Assembly: GCF_001578185.1 (NCBI RefSeq)
Contig: NZ_CP011008.1
Location: 2,632,001-2,696,000 of the forward strand
Direction of reading: 5' to 3'
Source: Peribacillus simplex
Lineage (GTDB): Bacteria; Bacillota; Bacilli; Bacillales; DSM-1321
Length of the DNA stretch: 64,000 nt
How positions within the stretch are numbered: the first letter of the stretch is position 1; the number at the start of each line of letters is the position of its first letter. The position numbers and the translations under genes were made by a program. This document shows, one piece after another, positions 27,431-37,050 of this stretch. The notes under the pieces are model-generated. The model was not told the origin of the DNA and did not search any database. It worked only from the letters and a program-made list of their open reading frames with translations.

Positions 27431-28357
27431 GTGCAACTTGGACCAGGAAAGAATAATGATAAAACATACTGTACCATCTGCCTTGAAACCGTAGAGGCAG
27501 GCGATTTGTGTTTGCGTGATCTTGGTTACTTCGATTTAGGAGACTTACAAGCCATTCATGATAAAGAGGCTTACTTTATCTCGCGGTTGAAGCTGAATAC
27601 ACGCATTTATATCAAGAACCCTGAGCCCGAATACTTCAACAATGGCACGTTAAAAAAGCAAACCGAATACATCCAGCTTGATATGACACAAATGATGTCT
27701 GGTCTACCCCCTGGTGAAACGATAGAAATCCCCGAGGCATACATGGGCCAAAATCAGAAGCTTCCAGCACGTGTCATGATTCATCGTTTAACCGACGACC
27801 AAACGCAAACACGCCTGAAAAACCAAGCGATACGTGAAAAGAAGAACGGCATTGTCATGAAGGAGAAAAGTAAGCGCTTGATGGGAATGAACGTCTATAT
27901 CACGAACACATCGCCAGAAGAAGTCCCCACTGATTATGTCCATTCCCTCTATTCCCTGCGTTGGCAGATTGAGATTTCATTTAAAACATGGAAGTCATTC
28001 TTTGAAATCGATGAATGCAAAACGATCAAAAAAGAACGCCTAGAGTGCCATTTATATGGACAACTCATTGGCATTCTCCTCTGTTCTTCTACGATGTTTC
28101 AAATGCGACAGCTTCTGCTTGAAAAGAAAAAGCAGGAGTTGAGTGAATACAAAGCGATTTATATGATTAAAGATTACTTTCCGTTACTGTTTCAAGCGAT
28201 AGCAGTTGGCACAGAAGAACTTTTGAACATTCTGCATCGCCTTTATCAGCTGCTAAAAAAGAACGGTCGTAAATGTCATCGGTATAAGAAGATGACCGTA
28301 TTTGATATTCTAGGGGTCGTGTATGAAACGACGGTGAAGCATAGACAAGCTGCCTAG
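27431..28357 (+). pseudogene. IS231-type (IS4 family) transposase lacking its N-terminus
   Basis: The 308-codon frame has [14 protein letters not shown] (second catalytic Asp region) and [20 protein letters not shown] (catalytic Glu), then the conserved [22 protein letters not shown]231 transposases are about 475 residues, so about 150 N-terminal residues with the first catalytic Asp are missing, cut off by the IS3 copy. The start shown is only the first in-frame codon. Confidence 0.85.
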
Positions 28358-28457
28358 CGAAAAAATCGCGTTTTAATAGGCTTCTTTGGCATGCCTACTA
28401 TTCCATCACTCGCTAGTTTTGAAACAAGGATCATTTCATATCTAGTCATTTACGTTG

Positions 28458-28502
28458 TTAGCTTGATGGGCATGGGGTAGCGTCACATTGCCATCAAGTT
28501 AA
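28458..28502. mobile_element. IS231-type terminal repeats, two ends back to back
   Basis: TTAGCTTGATGGGCATG (the complement begins CATGCCCATCAAGCTAA, close to IS231 termini) is followed at once by GGGTAGCGTCACATTGCCATC, which recurs as GGGTAGCGTCACATCGCCATC at 20438-20458. Ends of two related elements therefore meet here. Confidence 0.65.
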
Positions 28503-28600
28503 AGTTTTGTAGTACCCCCAGTACGAAATTTTGGACTTTCTTGTAACTTATGAGCTCAGTTTATCGTTTTTGGGGAGACGCGGTACCCTTTTTTATCAAC

Positions 28601-28735
28601 TTACTGCCGTTTATAGTCTGATACAAAATTTCTTATTTCTTGTATCGGTATTTCCAAATTAATAACCCTTTGAATGAGTTCAACCAATTCTTTATCAAGT
28701 TCTTCTACTGTATCGTTTGCCTCCATACTTAGCAT
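28601..28735 (-). CDS. SinI-like anti-repressor micro-protein
   Basis: The 44-residue ORF has AGGGGA 6-7 bases before its ATG. The sequence EELDKELVELIQRVINLEIP followed by IQEIRNFVSDYK fits the SinI/SinR dimerisation motif (ELDxEWVELI...I..EEIRxFL) along most of its length, with Leu in place of the usual Trp. SinI proteins bind and disarm SinR-type repressors of biofilm and sporulation genes. No SinR is nearby, so it may target a distant SinR. It lies downstream of a decayed gene in the same direction. The homology call is by eye. Confidence 0.6.
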   Translation of the reverse strand: MLSMEANDTVEELDKELVELIQRVINLEIPIQEIRNFVSDYKRQ

Positions 28736-28737
28736 TA

Positions 28738-29087
28738 CTATTCCCCTATCAGTATCAGCGGGTAACCCCCAGGTATCTTTCTCACACCAGATTCACCTTC
28801 TTTTTCTTGATAACCCTGTGATTCTTCGAGTAGCAGTTCCGACTGCTCATATAGGCTTTTAGCTGCCTGATAGTCATCGAAATCCACTTTTAAATCTGGC
28901 TGTAATTTTCCTTTTAATTCGCGATTTGACTTTTTCCATTCCTCTAAACTTTTTATGTAAAAGAGTTTTGAAAACCTCGGTTTTATATTTTCCCAGTGAA
29001 AATAAATAAGATATCACTCCATTGCAACAAATCTTCACGGTATTGTTTTTGTTCTTCTATAAACAGCTTTAAAAGCATATCCCGCAT
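28738..29087 (-). pseudogene. Broken gene of unknown family
   Basis: The minus strand starts as MRDMLLKLFIEEQKQYREDL, shifts frame near 28990, and continues LEEWKKSNRELKGKLQPDLK and FDDYQAAKSLYEQSELLLEE before a stop at 28738, three bases from the SinI-like ATG. The helical, charged sequence looks coding but I do not recognise it. One frameshift separates the two halves. Confidence 0.45.
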
Positions 29088-29173
29088 CGGCTAACACGTG
29101 CTCAATGTTCAAAATAAGGATGCTGTTATGCCTTTAAGCAAAGGATTTTTGCGAATTTTTTTCTGATTTCCGC

Positions 29174-29210
29174 AAAAAAAGACCACCCTTACTAAAAAGG
29201 ATGATCGGTC
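29174..29210 (-). terminator. proA terminator
   Basis: GACCGATCATCCTT pairs imperfectly with AAGGGTGGTC, then seven Us follow on the minus strand. Confidence 0.85.
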
Positions 29211-29228
29211 CTGTTGAAAATAGACTTC

Positions 29229-30494
29229 TTACCTAATCTGCCCATTCCCACTCATCATATATTTAATCGTTGTCAGTGCAGGCAATCCCATCGGTCCGCG
29301 CGCGTGAAGCTTTTGGGTTGAGATGCCGATTTCTGCCCCAAAGCCGAGTGCTCCTCCATCTGTAAATCTAGTGGAAGCATTGTGGTATACTGCGGCTGCA
29401 TCCACTAATTGCATGAATCGCTTAGCCGTATCATCATTTTCTGTAATGATAGCCTCTGAATGCTTTGTGCCGTACTGATCAATATGCTCAATGGCTTCAT
29501 CTAGACTGTTGACCGTTTTAACTGCAAGATCTAAGCTTAAATATTCGTTGGCCCAATCTTCTTCGTTTGCAGGGATTACATTGAGCAAGACTGCAGCTGC
29601 TTCTTGATCACCATGAATCGTAATGCCATATTCCTTTAACGTTTCTGCAAGGATTTCTTTATTTTCACTCAGCCAATCTTTATGAACGATAAGTGTTTCC
29701 GCTGCATTGCATACAGCAGGACGATCTGTCTTGGCATTGAGAATTATGTTTAAAGCTTTTTCTGTCTCAGCTTCTTTATCAAAATAGATGTGGCAATTTC
29801 CTACACCTGTTTCAAGGACCGGAACCGTCGCATTTTCTACAACCGCCTTGATTAAAGAAGCACCGCCTCTAGGAATCAAAACGTCGATATGCTCCTTCAT
29901 GGTAAATAACTTCTGAGTTGTCGCACGGTCTGTTGAAGCAATGAATTGCACGGCTTCTTTAGGTATATTTGTTTTTTCAAGGGCGCGGTGCATCACTTCA
30001 ACAATCATTTTGTTGGATGAAAGCGCGGATGATCCTCCTTTCAGCACAATTGCATTACCTGATTTCAATGCAAGTCCTGCCGCATCTGCCGTTACATTTG
30101 GACGTGCTTCGTAAATCATTCCAATGACACCAAGGGGAACGCGTACCTCTTGCACTTTCAAACCATTTTCAAGCGTCCAGTCGGAAAGAACATCACCCGT
30201 TGGATCCGGAAGACCAGCAACCTGGCGCAGTCCCTCTGCAAAGTCCCTGACTCTTTCTTGAGTTAGTGCAAGACGATCCATATACGCCTGGTCAAACCCT
30301 TTTTCTCTTCCTTTTTTCAAGTCTTTTTTATTTGCGTCCAAAATGATTCCATATTCTTTTTCTAATTCATTCGCTACAATTGTAAGTGCATCATTTTTTT
30401 CCTCAGTTGTCAGCATGCTTAATATTTTCGCTGCTTTTTTCGCTGTGATTGCCTGTTCTTCCACCGTCATTGGTTTAAGCGGTGCAACACTCAT
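29229..30494 (-). CDS. proA: Glutamate-5-semialdehyde dehydrogenase (gamma-glutamyl phosphate reductase)
   Basis: This enzyme reduces gamma-glutamyl phosphate with NADPH, the second step of proline synthesis. The 421-residue protein has the ALDH fold with catalytic Cys in RPAVCNAAETLIV (about residue 285), GGSSALSSN, and the terminal ARGPMGLPALTTIKYMM. AGGAGGGGTTTTG precedes the ATG (a TTG just upstream is less likely). Last gene of a three-gene proline operon with terminator. Confidence 0.95.
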   Translation of the reverse strand: MSVAPLKPMTVEEQAITAKKAAKILSMLTTEEKNDALTIVANELEKEYGIILDANKKDLKKGREKGFDQAYMDRLALTQERVRDFAEGLRQVAGLPDPTGDVLSDWTLENGLKVQEVRVPLGVIGMIYEARPNVTADAAGLALKSGNAIVLKGGSSALSSNKMIVEVMHRALEKTNIPKEAVQFIASTDRATTQKLFTMKEHIDVLIPRGGASLIKAVVENATVPVLETGVGNCHIYFDKEAETEKALNIILNAKTDRPAVCNAAETLIVHKDWLSENKEILAETLKEYGITIHGDQEAAAVLLNVIPANEEDWANEYLSLDLAVKTVNSLDEAIEHIDQYGTKHSEAIITENDDTAKRFMQLVDAAAVYHNASTRFTDGGALGFGAEIGISTQKLHARGPMGLPALTTIKYMMSGNGQIR

Positions 30495-30515
30495 CAAAAC
30501 CCCTCCTGTAAGTTT

Positions 30516-31631
30516 TTAGCTTGGCACCTTCATTGAGAAATCGAGAGCACATACAAACGTCTCTTGATCAATAGCTGCCGCCGTTTCGTTTTTAGTTTCT
30601 TGTGTCAGCTGTTCAGTTGAAAAGTTGATTCTGCCGAGACCGAATTCTTCTCCCTCTTCGTCAAGGATGGTCACAACGGCCCCATCGTTAAATCTTCCGT
30701 TCACTTCTTGAATATCGATTGGATATATATTTCTCTGCTGGTCAATTATAGCTGTTTTCGCTTTTTGAGAAATGATGATTTTGCCCTCAGGGCCTGAATG
30801 AAACGCAATCCATTGCTTTTTCTTATCAAGGTTAAAGGCATTCGGTTTCGGCTCAAAATACGTACCTCTCGCAGTGCCCTTCACTGCATCCATCAGGATA
30901 TCCCTTGTGCTTGATTTCCCTAAAAAGGACTGAATGCCGGATGCCATCGCGATTTTAAAGGCTGCAATTTTTGATTTCATGCCGCCTGTACCGACTGGGC
31001 TTCCTGTTCCCCCAGCTGCTGCTTCAATTTCAGGTGTGATGGCATCTACTTTTTTAAGCAATTTCGCATCTGGATTATTGTTCGGATTGTCATTAAAAAG
31101 TCCATCAATATCAGATAAAATAATCAGGAAATCAGCACCAATCAGCGCGGCCACCTTAGCAGACAGCGTATCATTGTCTCCAAATTTCAATCGATCGACT
31201 GTGACTGTATCATTTTCATTTACAATCGGAATAATTCCGCGTTCCAATAAGACATTCATCGTATTTTTCATATTGCCATAGCGTGTTTCATCGGAAAAAT
31301 CACTTCTTGTAATTAACAGCTGTGAAGCGACGTATCCGTGAGATAAAAAGAGTTCTGAGTAAGATTCCATTAATAGACCCTGTCCGATGGAAGCTGCTGC
31401 CTGCTTTTCAGGTAAGGCAGATGGACGCTTGATGCACCCTAACTTACGATAGCCCGCTGCTACTGCTCCAGATGAAACTAAAACCGTTTCATATCCTGCA
31501 TCCTTTAGCTCTACAATCTGATCCGCCAGCTTCTCAAGTTTTCTGCGGCTTAGCTCACCATGCATGCTGGTCAGTGAACTGCTTCCAATCTTAATAACAA
31601 CTCTCTTTATCTGTTTCTTTTCTTTGAACAT
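30516..31631 (-). CDS. proB: Glutamate 5-kinase with PUA domain (ProB/ProJ)
   Basis: This enzyme phosphorylates glutamate to start proline synthesis. The 371-residue protein has the amino-acid-kinase domain (VVIKIGSSSLTS near 10, FGDNDTLSAKVAALI near 150, GTGGMKSKIAAFKIA near 215) and a C-terminal PUA domain (about 280-365) that takes part in feedback regulation. AGGAGGGATAGG precedes the ATG. It lies between the P5C reductase and proA genes, the order of osmostress proHJA operons, so it may be the stress isoform ProJ. Sequence alone does not separate ProB from ProJ. Confidence 0.93.
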   Translation of the reverse strand: MFKEKKQIKRVVIKIGSSSLTSMHGELSRRKLEKLADQIVELKDAGYETVLVSSGAVAAGYRKLGCIKRPSALPEKQAAASIGQGLLMESYSELFLSHGYVASQLLITRSDFSDETRYGNMKNTMNVLLERGIIPIVNENDTVTVDRLKFGDNDTLSAKVAALIGADFLIILSDIDGLFNDNPNNNPDAKLLKKVDAITPEIEAAAGGTGSPVGTGGMKSKIAAFKIAMASGIQSFLGKSSTRDILMDAVKGTARGTYFEPKPNAFNLDKKKQWIAFHSGPEGKIIISQKAKTAIIDQQRNIYPIDIQEVNGRFNDGAVVTILDEEGEEFGLGRINFSTEQLTQETKNETAAAIDQETFVCALDFSMKVPS

Positions 31632-31680
31632 CCTATCCCTCCTGATTTTTCTCCTTTAAACCTACATTCTTAAACCCTGA

Positions 31681-32523
31681 TTAAGACGTCACCAATGCTA
31701 CTGCCATCTCTTCATTCAGCTCTTTCGAACGTTTCGCCGCTTGATGAATCGCCTGTGAAATGGCTCTGCCGCCATTATTTTTCCTTAAAGCAGCAAGTCC
31801 GGATGCTGTCGTTCCATTTGGTGAAGTGACCTTCTCTCTGAGACTTGCCGGTGCTTCGTCGTTCACCAAAATCATCTTGGCTGCGCCTAAAATCGTTTGG
31901 GCGACAATCTCACGGACCATCGCTTCATCCATACCCTTTTCAACGCCAGCGTGTTCCATATGCTCCATTAAATAATAGAAGTATGCAGGTCCGCTTCCTG
32001 CAATCCCTGTAAAAATATCCATTTGCTCTTCCTCGATTAAGAACACTTTTCCCATACAGCCAAGCAGTTCTTTCACTGCTATCACATTGTCCATCCCTGT
32101 ATGTCTTCCCGGACATAACGCAGTTGCCGACTCCCGGATCATGCTCGACGTATTCGGCATCAACCGCACAACCTGCTGTCCAGGCTGTAGATGATTTTCC
32201 ATAAATTCAGTGGAAATGCCCGCTAATACAGAAATCACAACTTGATCCACTCTTACTTTATCTTTGAGTGCATCGAGAGCATCTGCTGCTCCCTGGGGCT
32301 TCATTGCCAAAATAAAGAAATCAACTTCTTCATATGGCAATGCATCCTGATGGACCGCATGAACTCCATACACGTGATTCATTTCCTCTAGTCGTAATTG
32401 ATTGCTGCGATTTGTCACATAAATTCTCTCTGCTGGTATGCTCCCAACCTGCACAATTCCTGAAATCATCGACTCTGCCATCGAACCGGCTCCTAAAAAT
32501 GCAACAATTTTATCTCTCAACAT
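31681..32523 (-). CDS. proC: Pyrroline-5-carboxylate reductase (ProC/ProH)
   Basis: This enzyme reduces P5C to proline. The 280-residue protein has the N-terminal Rossmann motif FLGAGSMAESMISG and the C-terminal signature VTSPNGTTASGLAALRKNNG, where the family usually has PGGTT. First gene of the proC-proB-proA operon, with AGGGGGGC before the ATG. Whether it answers to osmolarity (ProH role) or proline need cannot be read. I looked for a proline T-box leader upstream and did not find one. Confidence 0.93.
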   Translation of the reverse strand: MLRDKIVAFLGAGSMAESMISGIVQVGSIPAERIYVTNRSNQLRLEEMNHVYGVHAVHQDALPYEEVDFFILAMKPQGAADALDALKDKVRVDQVVISVLAGISTEFMENHLQPGQQVVRLMPNTSSMIRESATALCPGRHTGMDNVIAVKELLGCMGKVFLIEEEQMDIFTGIAGSGPAYFYYLMEHMEHAGVEKGMDEAMVREIVAQTILGAAKMILVNDEAPASLREKVTSPNGTTASGLAALRKNNGGRAISQAIHQAAKRSKELNEEMAVALVTS

Positions 32524-32997
32524 TATGCCCCCCTAAAAGTTCATTGTTCGTAATTCCGTTCGTATTTTTCAACCTTTTTATCGTAACATGCTGAGATTTA
32601 GATTCAAGGGAAGAGAGGACATTCATAAGGAAAAGGCCGAGATAGTGAAAGGAAGCGTTTTCATCCGGTGCTTACATGCCAGTCAGGTCATTTAATCAGG
32701 GATAATCCGCTGTAATCGGGGTATTTGGGGATATTTTAGGAAGAAAAACGAAATAAAACAATTCAGTAGCTGTTTTCTCGTTCGAAAAAATATATTAAAA
32801 ATAGGCGAACGTTCGAAAATGATTTTTGTGGTTTTACAAACGCTCAAAACAGGTGTTTTTAATCAAAAATACCCCATTCGTAAAAGTATACTTTTATGAA
32901 CGGCAGCGACAATGCTATATTACCTATCTAACTTTATGGGGTCAGTTCAACGTTAAGAAATCGACTTTTTTTACTTTTTCTTAAAGAACAAACGCCC
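32524..32997. other. Upstream region of the proline operon
   Basis: There is no gene and no recognisable T-box. The stretch 32760-32900 contains repeated TTCGAA/GTTCG motifs (GAACGTTCGAAAATG) of unknown meaning. Confidence 0.35.
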
Positions 32998-33348
32998 CCG
33001 TTAGCCATTCATGAAGCGCAAAAATCAGCGCTTCACCACAGAGAATGAAAATTGATCTCTATGTCGATAATGTTTTAATGGCTGGCGAAGTATCCGTTAG
33101 TCTGCCTCCAACGATCCAACGTTACCATCGACTGTCGCTCCCTTTAAGGGCAGCACTCATGGGAGATTAATCAATTTTTGGTCGTCGCCCTAGCCTCTAC
33201 TTAATTTGCTATAAATGGAGGTTTTTGTTTAACGATTTACCAAACTCAATCATATCGCTCTTAAGGCTTAGCCTTTTTATTGGGTCTATTTTGTTGTTGC
33301 TGTGGTTTTTTCTAGATTTTGTGCTTTTTTAATTTTCATGGGAGTTCA
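32998..33348. repeat. Dispersed repeat B, copy 1
   Basis: 32998-33054 matches 50527-50583 over 57 bases and then diverges gradually to about 33143. A second block, 33317-33348 (TTTTGTGCTTTTTTAATTTT), matches the end of copy 2. Inside is the hairpin TGAAGCGC-8 bases-GCGCTTCA (33012-33035). No protein is encoded consistently by both copies. Confidence 0.75.
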
Positions 33349-33417
33349 TTATGAAAAGCGAGTCTTCTTCAATAATCGCGTCTGTTTGTTAAAATATTAC
33401 ACTCGACATTTTTCACA

Positions 33418-33969
33418 TTAAAACGCAGGTGGGGTAACTGAAAATAATACAACAGCATTTTGACTAAAATTATTTTCCCATTTATGTTTCAAATTTGCTG
33501 GTATTTTCACACTATCACCAGCTTCTAAAAGATATTCTTCTTCGCCTAAATACAGCTTAATTTTCCCTTCCAAAATAAATGCTACTTCCTCTCCTTTATG
33601 TTCTAGAAGATTTTCTGACGAAGAAATATTGGAAGGAACTTTCATAATCGCTGTTGCTAAATTACCCGTAAAATCAGGTGACAATAACTCATAAGACAAA
33701 TTATCAATGATCATTTTCTTACGTTTACCGGATCTAACGATCAAGTCTTCCGTATTTATTTCTTCAAGTAAAAAACTAAAAGTTGGAACATTCAGGGTTT
33801 TAGCTAAAACCTTTAGGGTTTGAATAGAAGGATTCGCCAAACCTCGTTCAATTTGGCTTAACATTGAAGGTGTAATTTCAGCTAATTTTGCCAACTCTCT
33901 ACTACTCAATCCTTTAGCTTTTCTATATTTTTCAACTTTCTTACCAATATCTATATTTTCCATAATCAA
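33418..33969 (-). CDS. XRE-family regulator with cupin domain
   Basis: The 183-residue protein has an N-terminal XRE helix-turn-helix (KAKGLSSRELAKLAEITPSM, LSQIERGLANPSIQTL) and a C-terminal cupin (about 115-180, HKGEEVAFILEGKIKLYLGE, IPANLKHKWEN) that may bind a small ligand. It diverges from the D-serine dehydratase gene over a region with three inverted repeats and is its likely regulator. The cupin may sense D-serine or a related amino acid, which is inference. Confidence 0.88.
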   Translation of the reverse strand: MIMENIDIGKKVEKYRKAKGLSSRELAKLAEITPSMLSQIERGLANPSIQTLKVLAKTLNVPTFSFLLEEINTEDLIVRSGKRKKMIIDNLSYELLSPDFTGNLATAIMKVPSNISSSENLLEHKGEEVAFILEGKIKLYLGEEEYLLEAGDSVKIPANLKHKWENNFSQNAVVLFSVTPPAF

Positions 33970-33975
33970 TACTCC

Positions 33976-34088
33976 TTAACAAGTTGTTAAATTTCATTTA
34001 AATAAGGTAAATATAAATTAACACAAAGATGATTATGTGTTAAACTGTAATAAATTTTATTTAATTATAATTCACAAAACAACTTGTT
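33976..34088. promoter_or_regulatory. Divergent operator region between the XRE regulator and dsdA
   Basis: There are three inverted repeats: the perfect 15-base palindrome TTAACAAGTTGTTAA (33976-33990), TTAACACA with TGTGTTAA (34018-34025, 34036-34043), and AACAACTTGTT (34078-34088). Two share the core AACAAsTTGTT and lie next to each gene's Shine-Dalgarno, fitting autorepression plus control of dsdA. Binding is inferred. Confidence 0.65.
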
Positions 34089-34114
34089 ACAAGAAAATGA
34101 GGAGGATCAAGCAA

Positions 34115-35476
34115 ATGAAAGAGATTGAAAGCAAGGAAATACAAACATGGAAAGACCAATATCCTTTACTAAACAAGCTCATTTCGATGGATGAAGTATT
34201 TTGGCTGAATCCAAATGTCGAAAAATATCAAACGGGAATAAAAAAATCCTCCCTTACTCAAGAAGATGTAAAAGATGCAGAGGAAAGGTTGAAGCGTTTT
34301 GCTCCATATATCGCCAAGGTTTTCCCTGAAACAAAAGGAACGAACGGTATCATAGAATCTCCTTTAGTGAGAATTCCTGCCATGAAACAATCCTTAGAAC
34401 AAGATTATCAACAACCTATATCAGGAGAATTATTACTAAAATGTGATAGTCACCTTCCTATATCAGGATCTATTAAAGCAAGAGGCGGGATTTATGAAAT
34501 TCTCAAACATGCAGAAGAATTAGCTTTTCAACATCAATTGTTAACAAAACAAGATGATTATTCGATTTTAGATAGTGATAGATTCCGGACCCTTTTCTCA
34601 AAATATTCAATCGCGGTAGGCTCGACTGGAAACTTAGGACTTAGTATTGGCATCATCAGTGCAAAGTTAGGTTTTAATGTTTCTGTTCATATGTCAGCTG
34701 ATGCAAAACAGTGGAAAAAAGACTTGCTTAGAAGCAAAAATGTCAAAGTTATTGAATATGAAGCTGATTATAGTAAAGCTGTAGAGGAAGGCCGAATCCA
34801 AGCAGATAGTGATCCAACATGTTATTTTGTGGATGATGAAAATTCTCACGACCTATTTTTAGGATATGCAGTGGCTGCATCTCGATTGAAAAAACAATTA
34901 GAAGAGCTAGAGATAATAATAGATGAAAATCATCCTTTGTTCGTTTACCTTCCATGTGGAGTAGGTGGTGGCCCTGGAGGCGTAGCTTTTGGTTTGAAAT
35001 TATTGTACCAAGACCATATTCACTGTTTCTTTGCAGAACCTACCCACTCACCATGTATGTTACTCGGTTTAATGACTGGACTTCATGATAAAGTTTCTGT
35101 ACAAGATGTTGGTATCGATAATGTAACAGACGCGGATGGACTTGCTGTAGGAAAGCCATCAGGGTTTGTGGGTAAAACTATGGAACCTTTTTTAAGTGGC
35201 AATTATACGGTTAGCGATGAACAGTTGTATAAGTTGCTAAAAGAACTAGTCGATACAGAGGGGATCCATTTAGAACCTTCCGCACTAGCAGGCATGATAG
35301 GACCAAGTAAATTATGTAAAGAGGGCATCAATTATTTACAAAAGCATAGTTTAACGGAAAAGATGAGTGAAGCTACACATATTATTTGGGGGACTGGTGG
35401 AAGCATGGTTCCTGAAGAAATGATGACGCAATATTATCAAAAAGGGTTGAAATTAGCGTTAGAGAAACAGAAGTAA
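34115..35476 (+). CDS. dsdA: D-serine dehydratase
   Basis: This PLP enzyme converts D-serine to pyruvate and ammonia. The 453-residue protein has the PLP lysine in [11 protein letters not shown] (Lys121), [13 protein letters not shown] (phosphate region), the glycine loop [13 protein letters not shown] and the fold type II layout of DsdA. A longer reading exists, but GGAGGATCAAGCAA precedes the ATG at 34115. No transporter or LysR-type DsdC is adjacent; a cupin XRE protein takes the regulator's place. The role is D-serine detoxification or use. Confidence 0.94.
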   Translation: MKEIESKEIQTWKDQYPLLNKLISMDEVFWLNPNVEKYQTGIKKSSLTQEDVKDAEERLKRFAPYIAKVFPETKGTNGIIESPLVRIPAMKQSLEQDYQQPISGELLLKCDSHLPISGSIKARGGIYEILKHAEELAFQHQLLTKQDDYSILDSDRFRTLFSKYSIAVGSTGNLGLSIGIISAKLGFNVSVHMSADAKQWKKDLLRSKNVKVIEYEADYSKAVEEGRIQADSDPTCYFVDDENSHDLFLGYAVAASRLKKQLEELEIIIDENHPLFVYLPCGVGGGPGGVAFGLKLLYQDHIHCFFAEPTHSPCMLLGLMTGLHDKVSVQDVGIDNVTDADGLAVGKPSGFVGKTMEPFLSGNYTVSDEQLYKLLKELVDTEGIHLEPSALAGMIGPSKLCKEGINYLQKHSLTEKMSEATHIIWGTGGSMVPEEMMTQYYQKGLKLALEKQK

Positions 35477-35516
35477 TTTTACACGAGGTAGTTTAACCCC
35501 GTGTCAGTTTGTAGAC

Positions 35517-35554
35517 CAAAAGGTTTCGGATTGTTCTCATTCCGAAACCTTTTT
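35517..35554 (+). terminator. dsdA terminator, hairpin family C
   Basis: CAAAAGGTTTCGGA pairs with TCCGAAACCTTTTG. The hairpin and the flank GATTTTTTATTGGA also occur, inverted, near 9200-9250. Confidence 0.85.
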
Positions 35555-35589
35555 GATTTTTTATTGGATTTGAAGCTGTTATAGAAAAT

Positions 35590-36440
35590 AGCTGACCTCT
35601 CCATTATTTAGACCTTTTCTGGCCCTCGCAAGTCCAGTTGGCCATCTTCTTTACATTAATGGCAGCGGAAAGTAAGCATCGCCTTGCCATGCTTTCCTTT
35701 TCCATCTGCGAATACTCGCTCAATTGCTTCTTTGCATTTTGCATAAATTGGCTTTATATCTCGTGATGGCGCAGATGTTCTGCTACTTCCACGTATTTTT
35801 GCCAAATGGGACGTATAACTACTTATTGATGATCTTTACTATCCGTACATTGTGCTAAAAAAAAGGGCACGTTGCGCAAATATGTTTTAGTGATTTGTAC
35901 TCACGATTCACCTGCCCGGCAAAGATAACAGTCAAAGAATTCTTTCGTAAACATATCGTGTTTATGGTAAGGCAGGTGTATTCTCCTGTACAAATAAGTA
36001 TCTCGTAATCGCAGGTATTTTATAAGCTTTATCTCAGCAACAGCTTCGGGTTTTCCAACTCTTCTAATCACGTTTTCCACTTGTGGCTCTAAGATATTAC
36101 TATCATGTGTGTTACCTGGTGTTACAATCATACCGACTACAAAACCGTTTCGGTCTAAGGCAACATGGAATGAATAGGCAAACTGTTTTGTACGTTCGTT
36201 TTCGACGTAGTATTCACTCTCTGGATCGGTTGTACTTTCTTTCATTTCTTTCTCTTCTTCATTAGTGAACTTTTTTGGAAAGAATGGCTTTTTTTCGTGT
36301 TCTTTACGTCCTGGTTAATCTCATTTTGAAGACGTTCTCGAAAAGCATCGGTTTCTTTCCAAACGATTTTCTTTTCAAATTTGTGCAATTCTCATTAGCC
36401 TTCACATGTGCCGAAAACGTGTTCTGCAATGATTGGTCTG
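35590..36440 (-). pseudogene. IS1182-type transposase, decayed copy
   Basis: The minus strand preserves TDPESEYYVENERTKQFAYS and GMIVTPGNTHDSNILEPQVE, parallel to the copy at 37051-38417, plus shorter blocks at both ends. Frameshifts and small deletions abound, and the N-terminal third is missing beyond about 36440. Confidence 0.85.
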
Positions 36441-36785
36441 TCTATCTAATTACCTTTCCTATTAATTGGGGGGGTTACACTATCTAAATTCTGTCTATTA
36501 TCTTCGATTTTATCAACATAAATCGAAAGAAGTGATAACTAATATACAGTTATTAGGAAATTGTCTGTTGTCAAATTACCCTTCAAAAGTTTTCTTGTAT
36601 CGAAGCAGTAGGAGGGTTCGAATTAGAAAAAAACTTAACTGCTTCTGCTACGGGGCAGTCCTTGACTTATCTACCAATGAAAGTTTATAAATAGGAATTT
36701 AAAAGTTCATAAAAAATATGTCTAAAGCTTATTAATTAGTCAGAGATAGATTACCCATGGTTTCTTAAGGAAGTTAAATTATGTC
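36441..36785. other. Intergenic with a coding-like scrap
   Basis: No gene is seen. On the plus strand, 36598-36690 reads EAVGGFELEKNLTASATGQS before a stop, which looks like the C-terminal end of a lost protein that I cannot name. Confidence 0.3.
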
Positions 36786-36827
36786 CCTATCCATTTCCTT
36801 ATCTAATAAGATAAGGAAATGGATAGG
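36786..36827. repeat. Perfect 19-bp hairpin
   Basis: CCTATCCATTTCCTTATCT, loop AATA, then the exact complement. No gene is adjacent and no U-run follows. Confidence 0.75.
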
Positions 36828-36918
36828 TCAATTGTAAAAGAAATTGTTGGTTGGTAGGTAAGAATAACGACAACAAAAATAACCTTGTTTTTTTACGGAG
36901 ATTGAGGTAAAAAAAATG

Positions 36919-36989
36919 AAGGTTGCTATGGCAACCTTTCAGTTTGTCGACAAAAGGGGCTCGGAATGTATTAATTCCGAACCCCTTTT
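36919..36989. repeat. Tandem hairpins of families D and C downstream of an IS1182-type copy
   Basis: AAGGTTGCTATGGCAACCTT (36919-36938) is also found exactly at 38684-38703. The next hairpin (AAAAGGGG..TCGGAAT with ATTCCGA..CCCCTTTT, 36952-36989) is a variant of family C. Both lie just after the transposase stop in its direction of reading. Confidence 0.7.
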
Positions 36990-37050
36990 GATATTTTCTT
37001 GGAATTTTGCTCAAGATTAAGAGCTTGGGTCTCTACGAGCCCACTATGTT

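Noticed and set aside
32524-32997. Proline T-box leader before the proline operon
   Set aside because: No T-box sequence (AGGGTGGNACCGCG-like) or specifier stem is seen on the minus strand.
34749-34955. 68-codon minus-strand ORF inside dsdA
   Set aside because: It lies wholly within a well-supported coding gene on the other strand.
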